Shown: positions 50,601-56,891 of the stretch, piece by piece
How the letters are laid out: each line of letters opens with the position of its first letter
How positions within the stretch are numbered: the first letter of the stretch is position 1
Source: Xanthostigma xanthostigma
Lineage: Eukaryota; Arthropoda; Insecta; Raphidioptera; Raphidiidae
Length of the DNA stretch: 64,000 bases
Direction: 5' to 3'
Assembly: GCA_963575645.1 (NCBI GenBank)
Contig: OY754476.1
Coordinates: forward strand, 9,936,001 to 10,000,000
Notes under the pieces: generated by a model
Told to the model about the DNA's origin: nothing
The model's database searches: none
The model's input: only the letters and a program-made list of their open reading frames with translations
Made by a program: the position numbers and the translations under genes

Positions 50601-53600
50601 ATTGTAGCAACGATTTTATGTTGTAAGCTTGAAAATTAAAATGGTTATGAACTGCTTTATTTGTAAAAAAAATTCCGAGAATTTGAGTTCCTTTAGATTT
50701 CCTAAAGACAAGAAAAGGTAGAGAACCGTTTATTTCTATGTCGTTCTAAACAAGAGTAGGTATGGGAGGTAATCACCCCCCCCCCCCGACCACATTATTG
50801 AAAAGTAAAACTGAAAATATTACAAGTACCTATAAGTAAAAAATAAAATTTAGTAATACCTACTTCTTGAAAAAAAATTGTACAATTAGTTTGGGAATTA
50901 ATATTACGCTTGACACCTTCCTTCGTGAGTCTTCTTGTGTGATATTATTATAACTTAAAAAAATATTGATTTTTGCTTTGCCCCTCCATCTCCCAGAACA
51001 AAAATATCTACGTCCTTGGTTCTAAATCATTGGGCAGATACAGTGTATTGGCAATTTCTTTCGTTATAATTAAAACCTACATGTTTTATATAGCTACGAA
51101 ATATGTACTGAATCAGGTCCTGTTCTCTAAATATCCTCTATCGATTTGGGGAATTGTAGCCTTCAAAACGTTGCAAAAATAAAAATTCTAACTATTTAAC
51201 CATAAGGAATAGTCTGGAAATTTGAAATCAAGGGCGTAGATATTATTTTTCTAGGGGGGAGGGGCAAATAAAAAAAATCAATATTTTTTTAAGTTTTATT
51301 AATATCACACAAGAATACTCACGAAGGAAGGTGTCAAGCAAAATATTAATTCCCAAACTAATTTCAGAATTTTTTTCAAAAAGTATTTCTAAATTTTACT
51401 TTTTAGTTAAGTATTCGTAATTTTTTCAGTTTTATTTTTTAATATTAAAATCCTGGGGGGGTAATTACCCCCTTTACCCCCCATATCTACGCTCTTGTTT
51501 GAAATTCAGAATTGAAAGTATGAGCGTTTCCAATTAATTTATATTCTTATTCAGAATAAATACAATTCACCCACCAAGTTAAAGCTAAATAGCGAAACTA
51601 AACATTGCATTTTAAAAGTTAAATTTTCATATTTTATTATGAAAACTTACCAAAATCAAGTGCAGCTAAATAAAAAATAGAAGTGTGTAAAAGTAAAGAT
51701 GTGGCGAAAATAGACAAGTTGCAAAAATAGAGACAAACGAGAAATTGATATTAAACAACACTAACCAAATAATTATCCCATTCAACTGATAAAGAAGAAT
51801 GTTCTTCGGTTCCAACCGTATTCAAACTATTTTTTTCTGGACTGCTATCTCTATTGGCTTGATCTTCAACATTAAGGACACCAGTTTTGGGACCAAGTTT
51901 AAACTGAGGGACTGTTTCAACTATCGGAGTTGCTGTTTCAGAAGTAAGTTTTTCTTCATCTGTTTCAGGGCCACTTGTTGTCGAAAGATAATTTTTATTT
52001 ATTCTTCCGCAATAAATTGTGTTACTAGGATCACTTGAAATATTTCGATCACTCAGTATCATATGTTTTGATACTGATCCAGAAAATGATCCAGATTTTA
52101 CCAAATTACGAACATGCGTCGGCGATCGAAAATCGGAAGAATATTGTAGTAACAATGCAATGTTTTGAGATTCTGAACCAGACTCACTTTTACGATTCTG
52201 AAAAAAAACAAGCAAGACACATTGTAAATTCTGCGAGTAATGCTAAGAAATCGTATCACTCAAGCTCCATATTATTTGTTTAGTCGTTTATTTGTACAAA
52301 AATATTAGGAATATGCTTGACGCCACTGGTCTTTAAATTTCTATACATACTGATCTCACATGTTAGAAACTTACCATTTTTTTACGCATGCGCAATTTCT
52401 TTCTGCGCAAAACTCCAGCCTTAGAATTCTCGCTTGATGGTACAGCAGTATCAGCTTCAACAGTTGATGAGTTGGATGTATTGTTAACAGCTCCAATACT
52501 CACTGAACTGGAATTTAGCGTTTTGTATTTTAAAGACATCGTGGCAATGGCTAATTCATGTAAGGCAGACTCTGATATTGAGAAATGATTTAATTGTTGA
52601 TTTGCTGAAACAGCTGGCACTTGAGACTTCAGTTGTGAAATACAGGCTACGCTCCAAGGTCTAGTCGCCTTTAATTGTTGCCTTTTATTGCGTAATTTTA
52701 CCTGAAACAAATAAATAGTATTATGAAAGGGCAAGTGTCTGACAAAAAACTACATTTTCCAAAACAAATACTAATTGATTTAAAGTGTTTGTCTTAAGAT
52801 AAAATTTTAGTCACTTACTTTAGGAGTGTATATTTCAGACTGTGAGGGGATTAAAAATTTATTTTCATTGACAGGTGTTGTCTCCAAATCAGCAATTACT
52901 TCATTGGATGTAGCTTGAGATTCATAATCGGTGGCTGGTTTGAAAGTAACAACACTACCGTTGAAATCTTCAGATGACTGGGATTCTTTTTCCAAATCTG
53001 ATTCACCGGTAGTATATTCTCCACTGGCATCACAACTAGCGTCACATGAAAAATCAGAATTTGCCTGAAAATAATCAAAAATTAACATTGAATAACTTTC
53101 ACAATTTTTAACACCGACGCAACAAAATATCAAATAATTTACATTGCAATCAGATTTGTTCTTCACATTATCAGCTGGTGACAATTTCAGCCATTCCTTT
53201 ACTCTGGACTGTTTATTTGTACCCATAGCGATTGGAAAACGTAATGGTTCGAACACTCTTGGTCTGGACATTTTCGTTGGCGTAACCAATTTTTCAGCAT
53301 CATGAACAAGCCGATCCAATTCATCCTTGCTTAATTTAACGGTGCACGAATCACAAACATTGCCACAGATATCCAAATGCATTTTATTCTTATCTACTTG
53401 TGAATTCATTTCGTTATTGTCTGGTGCTTCCAGTTCTAATGTTTCATCTGCCATAGTTGATTGATCCTCATTCATATCTTTATCTGCGTCCTTCTCTTTC
53501 TCAACATCTACACCCGTATAAGTCCACTCTTCTTCTGATGAATCATCAACTGTTTCCATCTCTATATCTTCACAATTTGATTTAGTATCAACAATTTTCA

Positions 53601-54586
53601 TATCCATTTCGGAATCTGTATCGTTATGTTTAAAATAATATGTTACATTGTTAGGTCCATTATAGTCAACTCTAAAAAAATAGAAACAATCATTAGTTCA
53701 TAACAATGGGCCCCTTGTCCTGCTAAATAAAAATTAATATTTATGATATAACCCAGCCATTTTCACTTCGTTAAAATATGTAAACAATTTCACATGGACT
53801 TGTAGACTGGCGTTAATTGGTTGGTGTTAGTGAACTAGTATAAATATCAACGTCCCTTTAGTGACCTTCAATAATATAACTGAATGTATTTTATGCAACG
53901 ATGTACCTATTGTATTTTATTGTTCAAGTGAGAAGTTTTGTGTACAAAATTACATCATAGTTTCTAAATTTTAAAAATAAAACACGAACACAAAGATGAA
54001 CATTTTCGTATTTAGTGAAATACAATTTTACAAAAAAAAGGGAATTAAATTTCAAGTTGTACCAGAAACCCAACATAATGCGTTACCCATTAAAACTTAC
54101 TTTGTAAAGTTGAGAGAATCTTCTACAGAAGCGGTTTTAGTTTTTTTAATAGATTTCTTTTTTTCGGATATATTTCGTTTACAATTCGAATTCGATTTGT
54201 CATTCTCACCAACTTTGTTCATATTGTTTTTGTTTTTCACTCGTTTTTCAATGTAAGTTTTCGTTTCAGATGATATCTTCGGAGTTCCTACCAAAGAACA
54301 CAAATTTTCAATTCCATCCTGTAACAAAAGCAAAAAAAAAAAATGTTAGCAAACTTATGTTTTCTGTTTATTGCACCTTTGTGATTTTAAAGTGTATGGA
54401 GTCATGATACCATACCTCAAAGTATGAGCCATCATCAGTATCAGACGATGAGGCACTCTGATTGCCGTTCAACAACTGAGTTGGCGATATGAAGGAAGTT
54501 GAATCTCCGTTACTAAGGCGCGGCTGTTTTAATACAGGCTCCTCATCTGATTCGCTATCGCAAAATGTTCCTGGGGAATTTGGACT
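11891..54586 (-). CDS. klar: Klarsicht-type KASH-domain protein, 14 exons, 5' end missing
   Basis: Joining 14 exons gives 1216 residues ending in a stop; every intron is GT-AG and all phases match. Residues 1-640 are acidic, Ser/Thr-rich and low in hydrophobic residues. Residues about 740-1125 are helical and spectrin-repeat-like. Residues about 1159-1216 are a KASH domain with a membrane helix at 1172-1190 and the C-terminus GPPPI. KASH proteins sit in the outer nuclear membrane; the lumenal tail binds SUN proteins and the cytoplasmic part reaches motors or the cytoskeleton. In Drosophila, Klarsicht works in nuclear and lipid-droplet transport. Klarsicht is preferred over the nesprin MSP-300 because the protein is moderate in size, has few spectrin-like repeats and lacks calponin-homology domains in what is visible; the missing 5' end weakens the last point. 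The KASH call is firm, the klar ortholog call likely. Introns reach 8.9 kb and are full of transposons. Confidence 0.85.
12409..12909 (+). mobile_element. hAT MITE, CAGCGTTGCCAG family, copy 1
   Basis: An exact 8-bp duplication, GTTTCAAT, at 12401-12408 and 12910-12917. Ends CAGCGTTGCCAGACG and CTGGCAAAGCTG. Other copies are at 37625-38183 and 56892-57404. The interior has the words GTCCCGCGCGGGACAGG and a poly-T run. Its long minus-strand ORF is accidental. Confidence 0.88.
12925..13020. repeat. Hairpin repeat
   Basis: Arms ATTATCGACCAATTTTTC and its complement flank a core in which TTAATATATT/AATATATTAA can pair. A related unit lies at 34465-34560, and both are followed by GAAGAGTTCTA, so they belong to one repeat family. 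Confidence 0.7.
13713..14160. repeat. Two adjacent inverted repeats
   Basis: GAAGTGAAACTTCTTAT near 13735 is matched inversely by ATAAGAAGTTTCACTTC near 13889. GGAGTTTACTCCTTA near 13942 is matched inversely by TTAAGGAGTAAACTCC near 14137. Element type unknown. Confidence 0.55.
14198..14775. mobile_element. hAT-like MITE with TAGTGATGTGC ends, copy 1
   Basis: Inverted ends TAGTGATGTGC and GCACATCACTA, with near-duplicate 8-mers outside (ATTACGAT at 14190-14197, GTTACGAT at 14776-14783). Sub-terminal repeats of CGGATACGGAT. Almost identical to 21903-22437 apart from an inserted (TA)n run at about 14597-14655. Confidence 0.85.
14597..14655. repeat. (TA)n microsatellite
   Basis: About 29 TA units inside the MITE at 14198-14775. 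The sister copy at the same place has only a few bases of it, so the run grew after the copies separated. Confidence 0.9.
15562..16130 (+). repeat. Direct duplication, period about 315 bases
   Basis: About 245 bases starting near GCGATTTTTGACGAAAACCG recur from about 15876 (GCGATTTTTGACGAAACCCG), with few changes. The left flank (15300-15500) resembles a common arthropod interspersed repeat, but I cannot name it. Confidence 0.8.
17160..17302 (-). CDS. klar: KASH gene exon 13 (residues 1078-1125)
   Basis: Acceptor TTTATAG|CGG, 169 bases below exon 12, and donor AAG|GTAATA; it enters in phase 0 and leaves two bases. It reads RMEETEGELRDLQRTCRAL and AEVRARKQSPNAADLPG, the end of the helical region before the juxtamembrane linker. 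Only this exon connects in frame to the KASH exon. Confidence 0.85.
17472..17708 (-). CDS. klar: KASH gene exon 12 (residues 999-1077)
   Basis: Acceptor GTTCCAG|AAT and donor AAA|GTAAGT, both phase 0. The segment SFSDSGISDEGSEQDLSERE, followed by LAALRRLARQLENALAPGS, is a negatively charged linker leading into a helix. The DSGISDEGSE block could be a phosphorylation or degron-like site; that is inference only. Confidence 0.88.
20353..20951. mobile_element. Palindromic element with TA duplication (mariner-like MITE)
   Basis: The ends CAGGCTGTTTATTAATTGAG and CTCAATTAATAAACACCCTG are inverted and TA flanks both. The arms continue inwards, almost the whole 599 bases being one imperfect palindrome, including CTAAACCTCTTAAT on the left with its inverse near 20850. 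TA duplication is the Tc1/mariner mark. The two ORFs inside oppose each other because of the palindrome. Confidence 0.78.
20954..21214 (+). mobile_element. Helitron-like non-autonomous element
   Basis: It ends CGCTAGT (21208-21214) after a GC-rich segment CCGGGCAAAACGGGACCGG that can fold, as Helitron 3' ends do. The start near TCTCGTGTGCG is uncertain. It directly abuts the mariner-like palindrome. Confidence 0.5.
21903..22437. mobile_element. hAT-like MITE with GTGATGTGCC ends, copy 2
   Basis: Bounded by near-duplicate 8-mers ATTAGTAT (21895-21902) and ATTAGAAT (22438-22445). Ends TGGTGATGTGCC and GGCACATCACTA. The body matches 14198-14775 closely, including CGACCTTTGGAAAGAGACTA with its inverted partner inside. 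Confidence 0.87.
23357..23636. repeat. Long hairpin repeat, copy 1 (no tRNA-like part)
   Basis: A near-perfect palindrome of about 280 bases. The arms contain AACACGCTTTATATCGAACT and the centre has GAAAAAAGCGTGGGGCGC facing its complement. The same hairpin occurs at about 29893-30175 and 35155-35440, where a tRNA-like segment follows; here it is absent. Confidence 0.88.
23808..24024 (-). CDS. klar: KASH gene exon 11 (residues 926-998), spectrin-like
   Basis: Acceptor TTTTTCAG, with the first base completing a Ser codon, and donor CAG|GTTAGT, phase 0. It reads VSERLVNLQRLSSVWSQFE, then a helix through LKELQSALKGDENTLRMLD and SVRDVAKVLSEKQDTCCQ. The Trp and the heptads support a spectrin repeat. 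Confidence 0.87.
25162..25499 (-). mobile_element. Non-autonomous Helitron, copy 1
   Basis: On the minus strand it starts TCTAATATATAAAGC and ends CGCTAGT, preceded by a GC-rich hairpin of the CCCGG...GGG type, all typical Helitron features. A close copy runs at about 41264-41599 on the plus strand. The ORFs inside are accidental. Confidence 0.72.
26881..27110 (+). repeat. Helitron-like repeat, 5' part
   Basis: Begins TCTTTATATATAAA, followed by the common insect phrase AAAACGGCTTGATCGATT. The same organisation appears at about 40799. No clear 3' end. Confidence 0.5.
27982..28602. mobile_element. TIR element with CGCACGTTGAAAAC ends
   Basis: Termini CGCACGTTGAAAACAATAGTG and CACTTTTGTTTTCAACGTGCG are inverted, flanked by ATAC on both sides, a possible 4-base duplication. 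The interior repeats the motif GTGACACT(A/T) about six times. No transposase. Superfamily not assigned. Confidence 0.72.
29893..30503 (-). mobile_element. Composite hairpin plus tRNA-like element, copy 2
   Basis: It contains, in plus order, a hairpin of about 280 bases (29893-30175), tandem units of TATAAAGCGTGTTTTTTAG type (30176-30255), a tRNA-like segment (30303-30390, minus strand) and a terminal TATAAAGCGTGTAAAAA. The outer word ATAAAGCGTG also occurs in the hairpin arms, so one family word bounds every module. Copy 3 is at 35155-35748. The end at about 30503 is only some 8 bases from the donor of exon 10. Confidence 0.78.
30303..30390 (-). repeat. tRNA-derived segment (Leu/Ser-type) inside a SINE-like element
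   Basis: On the minus strand, GATCGAGCGGTCTAAGGCGC resembles box A of Leu/Ser tRNAs and GGGTTCAAATCCC is a perfect box B, with the long variable region expected of these tRNAs. The 5' acceptor half does not pair with the 3' half, so it is not a functional tRNA gene. Confidence 0.75.
30512..30744 (-). CDS. klar: KASH gene exon 10 (residues 849-926), spectrin-like
   Basis: Acceptor TTTCAG|GCT, phase 0, and donor AAAG|GTGAGC, which leaves two bases. Two helical blocks (AELSTLQDRKRILLHINVAV and HLKDSVIDLYRLWSETHE) flank a flexible Asn/Gly/Ala-rich loop near GTPPGLQTAAQAATS. The donor at 30511-30510 stands about 8-10 bases from the end of a hairpin/tRNA-like repeat. Confidence 0.87.
31680..31780. 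repeat. Double AT-rich palindrome
   Basis: Two hairpins in tandem: TTTTAATATTGATAATAATA and its inverse, then TTTACCATATTAATTATAAT and its inverse. Possibly a short foldback. Confidence 0.6.
32494..32956. mobile_element. Harbinger-like MITE with TTA duplication
   Basis: TTA at 32491-32493 and 32957-32959. Inverted ends GGCACTTCACATGGCTATTT and the complement at the right. Inverted arms make overlapping ORFs on both strands, which I disregard. Interior words such as TGTATTTGGCAAA are repeated. Confidence 0.75.
33688..33932. mobile_element. Element with ACTAGCGGCCC inverted ends
   Basis: Left end ACTAGCGGCCC and right end GGGGCCGCTAGT. CTAGT is the usual 3' end of Helitrons, so this could be a Helitron-derived piece with both termini of 3' type, or a TIR element. 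A partial copy lies at 2128-2322. Confidence 0.55.
34465..34560. repeat. Hairpin repeat, related to 12925-13020
   Basis: GACCAATTTTTCTCAGACCA is matched by its inverse about 60 bases on. Followed by GAAGAGTTCTATTCAGA, as at 13018. Confidence 0.65.
35155..35748 (-). mobile_element. Composite hairpin plus tRNA-like element, copy 3
   Basis: Same module order as 29893-30503: hairpin to about 35440, tandem TATAAAGCGTG units to about 35525, tRNA-like segment 35572-35655, closing TATAAAGCGTGTAAAAA at about 35748. Conserved across the copies despite scattered base changes, so this is a unit that moved as a whole. Confidence 0.78.
35572..35655 (-). repeat. tRNA-derived segment, second copy
   Basis: On the minus strand, GGGTAGCCGTGCGGTCTAAAG (box A-like), followed by a long variable region and GGGTTCTAATCCC (box B). 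The same internal block GACGTCAACTCTCGGA is shared with 30303-30390. Confidence 0.72.
37564..38482. mobile_element. Harbinger-like MITE (AGGCCGCTGCACACG), right end lost, split by a hAT MITE
   Basis: Starts AGGCCGCTGCACACGAGGCTAG after TAA (37561-37563). At 37625-38183 it is interrupted by a hAT element, then continues as in the complete copies at 44080-44513 and 59403-59847 up to about GTGAAGCGAGCAC. The expected right terminus is missing. Confidence 0.75.
37625..38183 (+). mobile_element. hAT MITE, CAGCGTTGCCAG family, copy 2 (nested)
   Basis: A perfect 8-bp duplication, TTTGGGAA, at 37617-37624 and 38184-38191, with ends CAGCGTTGCCAG and CTGGCAACGCTG. It sits inside an older Harbinger-like MITE, so it inserted later. 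Confidence 0.92.
39687..39859 (-). CDS. klar: KASH gene exon 9 (residues 791-848), spectrin-like
   Basis: Acceptor TTGTTACAG, with the first two bases completing an Ala codon, and donor AAT|GTAAGT. The peptide ALVGSWSTMKAKVMDLQ, then ARSLQREVTTIRNDLL, has the heptad pattern and the early Trp typical of spectrin repeats. It lies between two transposon-filled introns of 8.5 and 8.9 kb. Confidence 0.87.
39999..40047 (+). mobile_element. Left end of an AGGCCGCTGCACACG MITE
   Basis: Follows TTA (39996-39998) and reads AGGCCGCTGCACACGAGGCT. The rest is replaced by the adjacent element. Fragment only. Confidence 0.65.
40051..40454. mobile_element. CpG-dense Harbinger-like MITE with TTA duplication
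   Basis: Ends GGCCGTGTTCAGATGAGGCG and CGCCTCATCTGAACACGGCC are perfect inverses, with TTA at 40048-40050 and 40455-40457. The interior is unusually rich in CpG (repeated ACGCGCGAG). ORFs in three frames here are by-products of this composition. Confidence 0.85.
40459..40668. mobile_element. 210-base palindromic MITE
   Basis: Ends GCCTAGCTCACATGAAGAGC and its inverse; the whole unit folds back (GTTCAACGCGCGTTAGCCTA in both arms). It stands 4 bases from the preceding MITE. Confidence 0.82.
40799..41170 (+). repeat. Helitron-like repeat, 5' end
   Basis: Begins TCTTTATAATATTTAAAAATC and includes GAAACGGCTTGACCGATTTT, as at 26881. No convincing 3' end; boundaries approximate. Confidence 0.45.
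41205..41263 (+). repeat. Penelope-like tail fragment
   Basis: GTCTACAATCCTGCAATTTTT ... CGATGGACACGATATCTAA matches the outer part of the Penelope-derived repeats at 49775-49880 and 56585-56660. It directly precedes the Helitron. Confidence 0.6.
41264..41599 (+). mobile_element. Non-autonomous Helitron, copy 2
   Basis: Ends CCCGGGTGAAACCGGGCGGG, then ACCGCTAGT: a short hairpin (CCCGG/CCGGG) about 10 bases before terminal CTAGT, with T following. The body mirrors 25162-25499, including AATTTGTCCGTCCGACAAAA. The 5' end joins a Penelope tail. Confidence 0.75.
42157..42232 (-). repeat. tRNA-like cloverleaf, left arm
   Basis: On the minus strand the 5' TGTCACT can pair with 3' GGTGACA over 7 positions. 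A 5-pair anticodon-like stem (TCCGC/GTGGA) and a TCGGG/CCCGA stem around TTCGTA are also possible. The base before the anticodon-like triplet is G, not T, and the T loop is one base long, so a working tRNA is unlikely. Confidence 0.6.
42680..42758 (+). repeat. tRNA-like cloverleaf, right arm
   Basis: Inverse of 42157-42232, with one change in the anticodon-like loop (CGCGATA instead of CGCAATA). The pairing of acceptor-like ends is kept. A weaker relative is at 60620-60672. Confidence 0.6.
44080..44513. mobile_element. Harbinger-like MITE, AGGCCGCTGCACACG family, complete
   Basis: TAA at 44077-44079 and 44514-44516. Ends AGGCCGCTGCACACGAGG and CCTCGTGTGCAGTGGCCG. Shares its body, in plus orientation, with 37564-38482 and, inverted, with 59403-59847. 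Confidence 0.82.
46132..46859. mobile_element. hAT MITE with TAGAGRTGRTAC ends
   Basis: An exact 8-bp duplication, GGATGAAG, at 46124-46131 and 46860-46867. Ends TAGAGGTGGTACAAA and TTTGTATCATCTCTA. The sub-terminal region repeats the words AACAGTTCC/GGAACAGT many times, possibly transposase-binding sites (inference). Confidence 0.9.
47021..47319. mobile_element. hAT MITE with CGGCCCGCGGGCCG core, copy 1
   Basis: A perfect duplication, ATCTAAAT, at 47013-47020 and 47320-47327. Ends CAGGGATGTCA and TGACAGCCCTG. The phrase GATACGGCCCGCGGGCCGCA is a widespread hAT MITE signature in animals. Sister copy 62021-62337. Confidence 0.9.
47435..47690. repeat. Inverted repeat of Penelope-like type
   Basis: Arms of about 105 bases (47435-47540, 47583-47688) carry CTACCTGACGTTTCGTCTAC and TACAAGCCC. 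After the right arm comes AATACCGGCCGTGAAAGCC, which from memory often borders Penelope-like repeats. No protein-coding part remains. Confidence 0.55.
48385..48487 (-). CDS. klar: KASH gene exon 8 (residues 757-791)
   Basis: A 103-base exon between acceptor TTTCAG|ACG and donor AAAG|GTTAGT; it enters in phase 0 and leaves one base. It reads TDIVITCRENLRCLRLLLE then CQGGLLSASEFQDVK, helical and continuous with exon 7 in a spectrin-like repeat. It is the shortest exon in the gene; the matched phases on both sides support it. Confidence 0.85.
48743..49087 (-). CDS. klar: KASH gene exon 7 (residues 642-756)
   Basis: Acceptor TTTTCAG|GAG and donor TTT|GTAAGT, both phase 0. The peptide contains RRILNFGEDYSNYIDRESD, then DVSPVPLRRRRPSALP, and from SLDSESDLEEFRQVIKNSH onward becomes helical (ITERLYERIVLLTDYTSSL). 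This is where the spectrin-like region begins. Confidence 0.85.
49311..49880 (+). mobile_element. Penelope-like element, 3' fragment with inverted flanks
   Basis: An open frame at 49402-49635 reads NKTALSSHHFDTGHKLFDE, then VQILDKESNWKKRNISEM and SINYRTDTQNLSSQY. This is the C-terminal part of Penelope-like proteins beyond the GIY-YIG endonuclease (HHxxTGHxFxxxxVxILDKExNWxKR). The reverse transcriptase and catalytic GIY-YIG residues are missing. Inverted flanks of about 80 bases (TACGACGTTTCGTCTATAAA) face each other. A 5'-truncated, dead copy. Confidence 0.78.
50749..51499. mobile_element. Nested palindromic element with G/C-run ends
   Basis: Outer ends AACAAGAGTAGGTATGGGAG and CCATATCTACGCTCTTGTTT are inverted and include C and G runs. 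An inner pair (about 50896-51010 and 51225-51345) around CACCTTCCTTCGTGAGTCTT is also inverted. Class not assigned. Confidence 0.7.
51766..52197 (-). CDS. klar: KASH gene exon 6 (residues 498-641)
   Basis: Acceptor TTTCAG|AAT follows a T-run and donor TTG|GTTAGT closes the exon; both ends are phase 0. The sequence includes LLLQYSSDFRSPTHVRNLV and SGSFSGSVSK, then an acidic low-complexity tail ending SVEWDNYL. The conserved-looking blocks separated by variable spacers suggest short binding motifs in a disordered region; that is inference. Confidence 0.85.
52375..52701 (-). CDS. klar: KASH gene exon 5 (residues 389-497)
   Basis: Acceptor TTTCAG|GTA and donor ATG|GTAAGT are both phase 0. The peptide opens VKLRNKRQQLKATRPWSV, has a Ser/Thr/Asn-rich middle, and closes with a basic patch LRRKKLRMRKKM. 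No known fold is recognised. Confidence 0.85.
52819..53064 (-). CDS. klar: KASH gene exon 4 (residues 307-388)
   Basis: Acceptor TTTTCAG|GCA and donor AAA|GTAAGT are both phase 0. The peptide begins ANSDFSCDASCDASGEY and is rich in Ser, Glu and Asp. The 78-base intron before it is stop-free and a multiple of three, so retention would add 26 residues without a frame change. Confidence 0.85.
53143..53671 (-). CDS. klar: KASH gene exon 3 (residues 131-306)
   Basis: The acceptor is a T-run followed by AG at 53673-53672, and the exon's first base completes a Lys codon. Reading begins VDYNGPNNVTYYFKHND and runs through a strongly acidic stretch (EEEWTYTGVDVEKEKDADKD) into CDSCTVKLSKDELDRL and RVFEPLRFPIA. 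It ends KNKSDCN at donor AAT|GTAAAT, phase 0. The Met codons at 53607 and 53601 are internal, because splicing puts open frame ahead of them. Confidence 0.85.
54101..54318 (-). CDS. klar: KASH gene exon 2 (residues 58-130)
   Basis: Acceptor TTGTTACAG precedes GATGGAATTG and donor ACAAA|GTAAGT ends the exon at 54101. The exon starts in phase 0 and leaves two bases of a Lys codon that exon 3 completes. The peptide is very basic, with a cluster KRNISEKKKSIKKTK that could act as a nuclear-import-like or nucleic-acid-binding patch; that role is only a guess. Confidence 0.8.
54319..54415 (-). other. Short introns 1-5 and 7 region: small introns of the 5' half
   Basis: This 97-base intron is typical of the 5' half of the gene, where the others are 53672-54100 (429), 53065-53142 (78), 52702-52818 (117), 52198-52374 (177) and 48488-48742 (255). 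All are AT-rich GT-AG introns with T-rich acceptors. I see no repeats in them. Confidence 0.75.
54416..54586 (-). CDS. klar: KASH gene exon 1 of those visible (residues 1-57)
   Basis: Acceptor TTGCAG lies just before 54586 and donor GAG|GTATGG ends the exon at 54416; both ends are phase 0. The peptide is acidic and Ser-rich, with motifs such as CDSESDEEP and SSSDTDDGSYFE, typical of a disordered segment. There is no start codon at its head, so at least one upstream exon exists. I found no convincing upstream exon between 54587 and 64000. Confidence 0.8.
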
Positions 54587-56341
54587 CTGCAACAATAAAC
54601 CACAAATTATGTAACTTCATACAACAACCGAACAAAACACCATGCATAGCTGTCATACCCAGAAAGTTCTGCGTTTGAAAGGTAAATAATGTTTCGCGAA
54701 AGAAACAAAAAAATAATAACTGCTTAAGAATAAAAAAGAGTGCAAATAATACGTTGTTCTTTTTATAAAAGCCCATTCAACTTAAAACAATGATGAATAC
54801 ACAATAAGGTAAGAGAATATTTTGATACAAACTAAAACATGACAGCCCAATCCGACTAAGAAACCACTGAACAACAAAATTAATTTAGAACAGGCAATGG
54901 GCGATGACATCATATTGCTTCAAACGAGGCAATTTGATTTTAATATAAAATCGAGTTTATGAGTGATTTGAAAGCATAAAACTACAATAATTTAATATAC
55001 CAATTAAAGTAACTGTTAATAATAAAAATTAAAATAAAAAGTATTTATATACATATTTAAGGTAACAGCTGCTGGAATATGATATTATGCTTAACACAAC
55101 TTCATAAAGCAACAATATTAAAAAATAATTGCCCTGGTTTTCAATAGAAAGGGGTCACAGTTTATTACAATAACATTACATCAAAAACTGTTTAAAATAT
55201 AATAGCAAAATAAATTAATTATTAAATACAATTAAATTGATATAAAATTTCCGGTTAGAGTCCAATATTAAGAGGGTACAGTTAATTGTTATTTTTTTAT
55301 ATTTAAATACGTCTTCAAAATTACTTCAACAATCATGTTTGTAAATGACAAGCTTAAACTAAAATACAAAGTTTAAATACTGAATGTTTGATTAAAAAAT
55401 AGAAGAAATACGAAGTGTAACAAAATGATAGCGACAAAATTCACAAATCGGTTAAAAAAATAAAATATATTCACGAACACTAAATTTAGGTTTTGAAATA
55501 TTATTATCTAGTGTCAGCAACATTTGATTTACATCTTTAAAATATTTCGTCATTTACACAATGATACATTTTCTCCTTAAATTCTGTGATTTACGTTTAA
55601 ACTATTTAAAGCATACTAATTATAGACGCTCGACAATTACGGTCCTCAACGTCCCATTAAAATCTTAATTGGAGTCCTTATAAATGCTGGGCACTAGGTT
55701 ATGTTCTCATAAACCTACACGTTAAAACAGTAAACGACATTATTATTGATTTTTTGTTCCATTCAATATAACATCAAAATACGTAATCAGGCCGTAATAG
55801 GATGATAAAAAATTCAATCAGATTTTCAACTCATACACGTACTGGTGCTGCTATCCATGAAATTAACATTTTATTGGTTGCAAAATAACAATCTTAACAC
55901 AAAAAATTTAAATATAGGTACTACCAAGCAGTTATATTAGAGTAAAGCGTGTGACGACATAAAAATGGTTGACTATATATTCCATGTAACTTTTTTTTCT
56001 TGATGAATTATATTTTTCACGGCCAGCGGTCATATTTAAGTAAGAATCTCTATATTATATCCATTTTCGATTTTAACAATAAATAATACAAAGTACATTG
56101 TTATTTTTTTTGTAATAATAAATCTATTTAAAATTAGATTGTATAGTGTTACGTTTGGTTGATTTTGAACTAATTTTAACTTCCGTCAAAATGTTTTTTC
56201 AACTCGCTTCTGAAATACATTTTAGTTTATTTTTTTCAGTTTTAATAAATAGTTTATGTAAAATAAATCTTCAACAGCTTATTATTATCAAAACTGAGAT
56301 GATTTTTTAAGAATATAAAACGGTTATGTGTGTTTCCCATA

Positions 56342-56655
56342 ATTAATAAAAAAAATCGCAGGATAGTGGACAATTTAGATTTAATAATGTACGACGTTTC
56401 GTCTATAGATTTAGACTTTTTCAAGTACAATAAAAAATTCAAAACAATAATTATGAAAATAAAAATTAAATACTAACCATAGCAATTAACAAAAGTTAAG
56501 GTACATGATTTTATTTTCATAATTATTGTTTTGAATTTTTTATTGTACTTGAAAAAGTCTAAATCTATAGACGAAACGTCGTACATTAATAAATCTAATT
56601 TGTCTACTATCCTGCGACTTTTCTTATTAATTATCTCGATGGACACGATATCTAA
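56342..56655. repeat. Penelope-like tail foldback, no coding part
   Basis: Arms at about 56342-56463 and 56511-56655 are inverse and share TCGCAGGATAGTGGACAA and GTACGACGTTTCGTCTATAG with the flanks of 49311-49880. Ends in CGATGGACACGATATCTAAT like the other copies. Confidence 0.7.
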
Positions 56656-56891
56656 TATATGTTTCCTATAATTGTTCCGCAAAAATGTCCTGTTTCATAA
56701 AATACATTGCAAAATCGCTCCACTCATTGAAGAATTATGATGCCACAGAGAATACAAATACATTAACACCTCTGTTTTTAGGTCGGGGATGAAAAATGTC
56801 ATATCAAAACTTAACACTCTGTCTATAATCTTAATTCTCAATTTATTTACGAAAGACGAATGTAAAAGATCAGAATCGTGTTCAAATTATA

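Larger units (their letters stand above)
49088..51765 (-). other. klar: Intron 6 of the KASH gene (2.7 kb)
   Basis: Donor TTG|GTTAGT, acceptor TTTTCAG. Carries a Penelope-like fragment (49311-49880) and a nested palindrome (50749-51499). 49881-50748 is unassigned. Confidence 0.78.
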
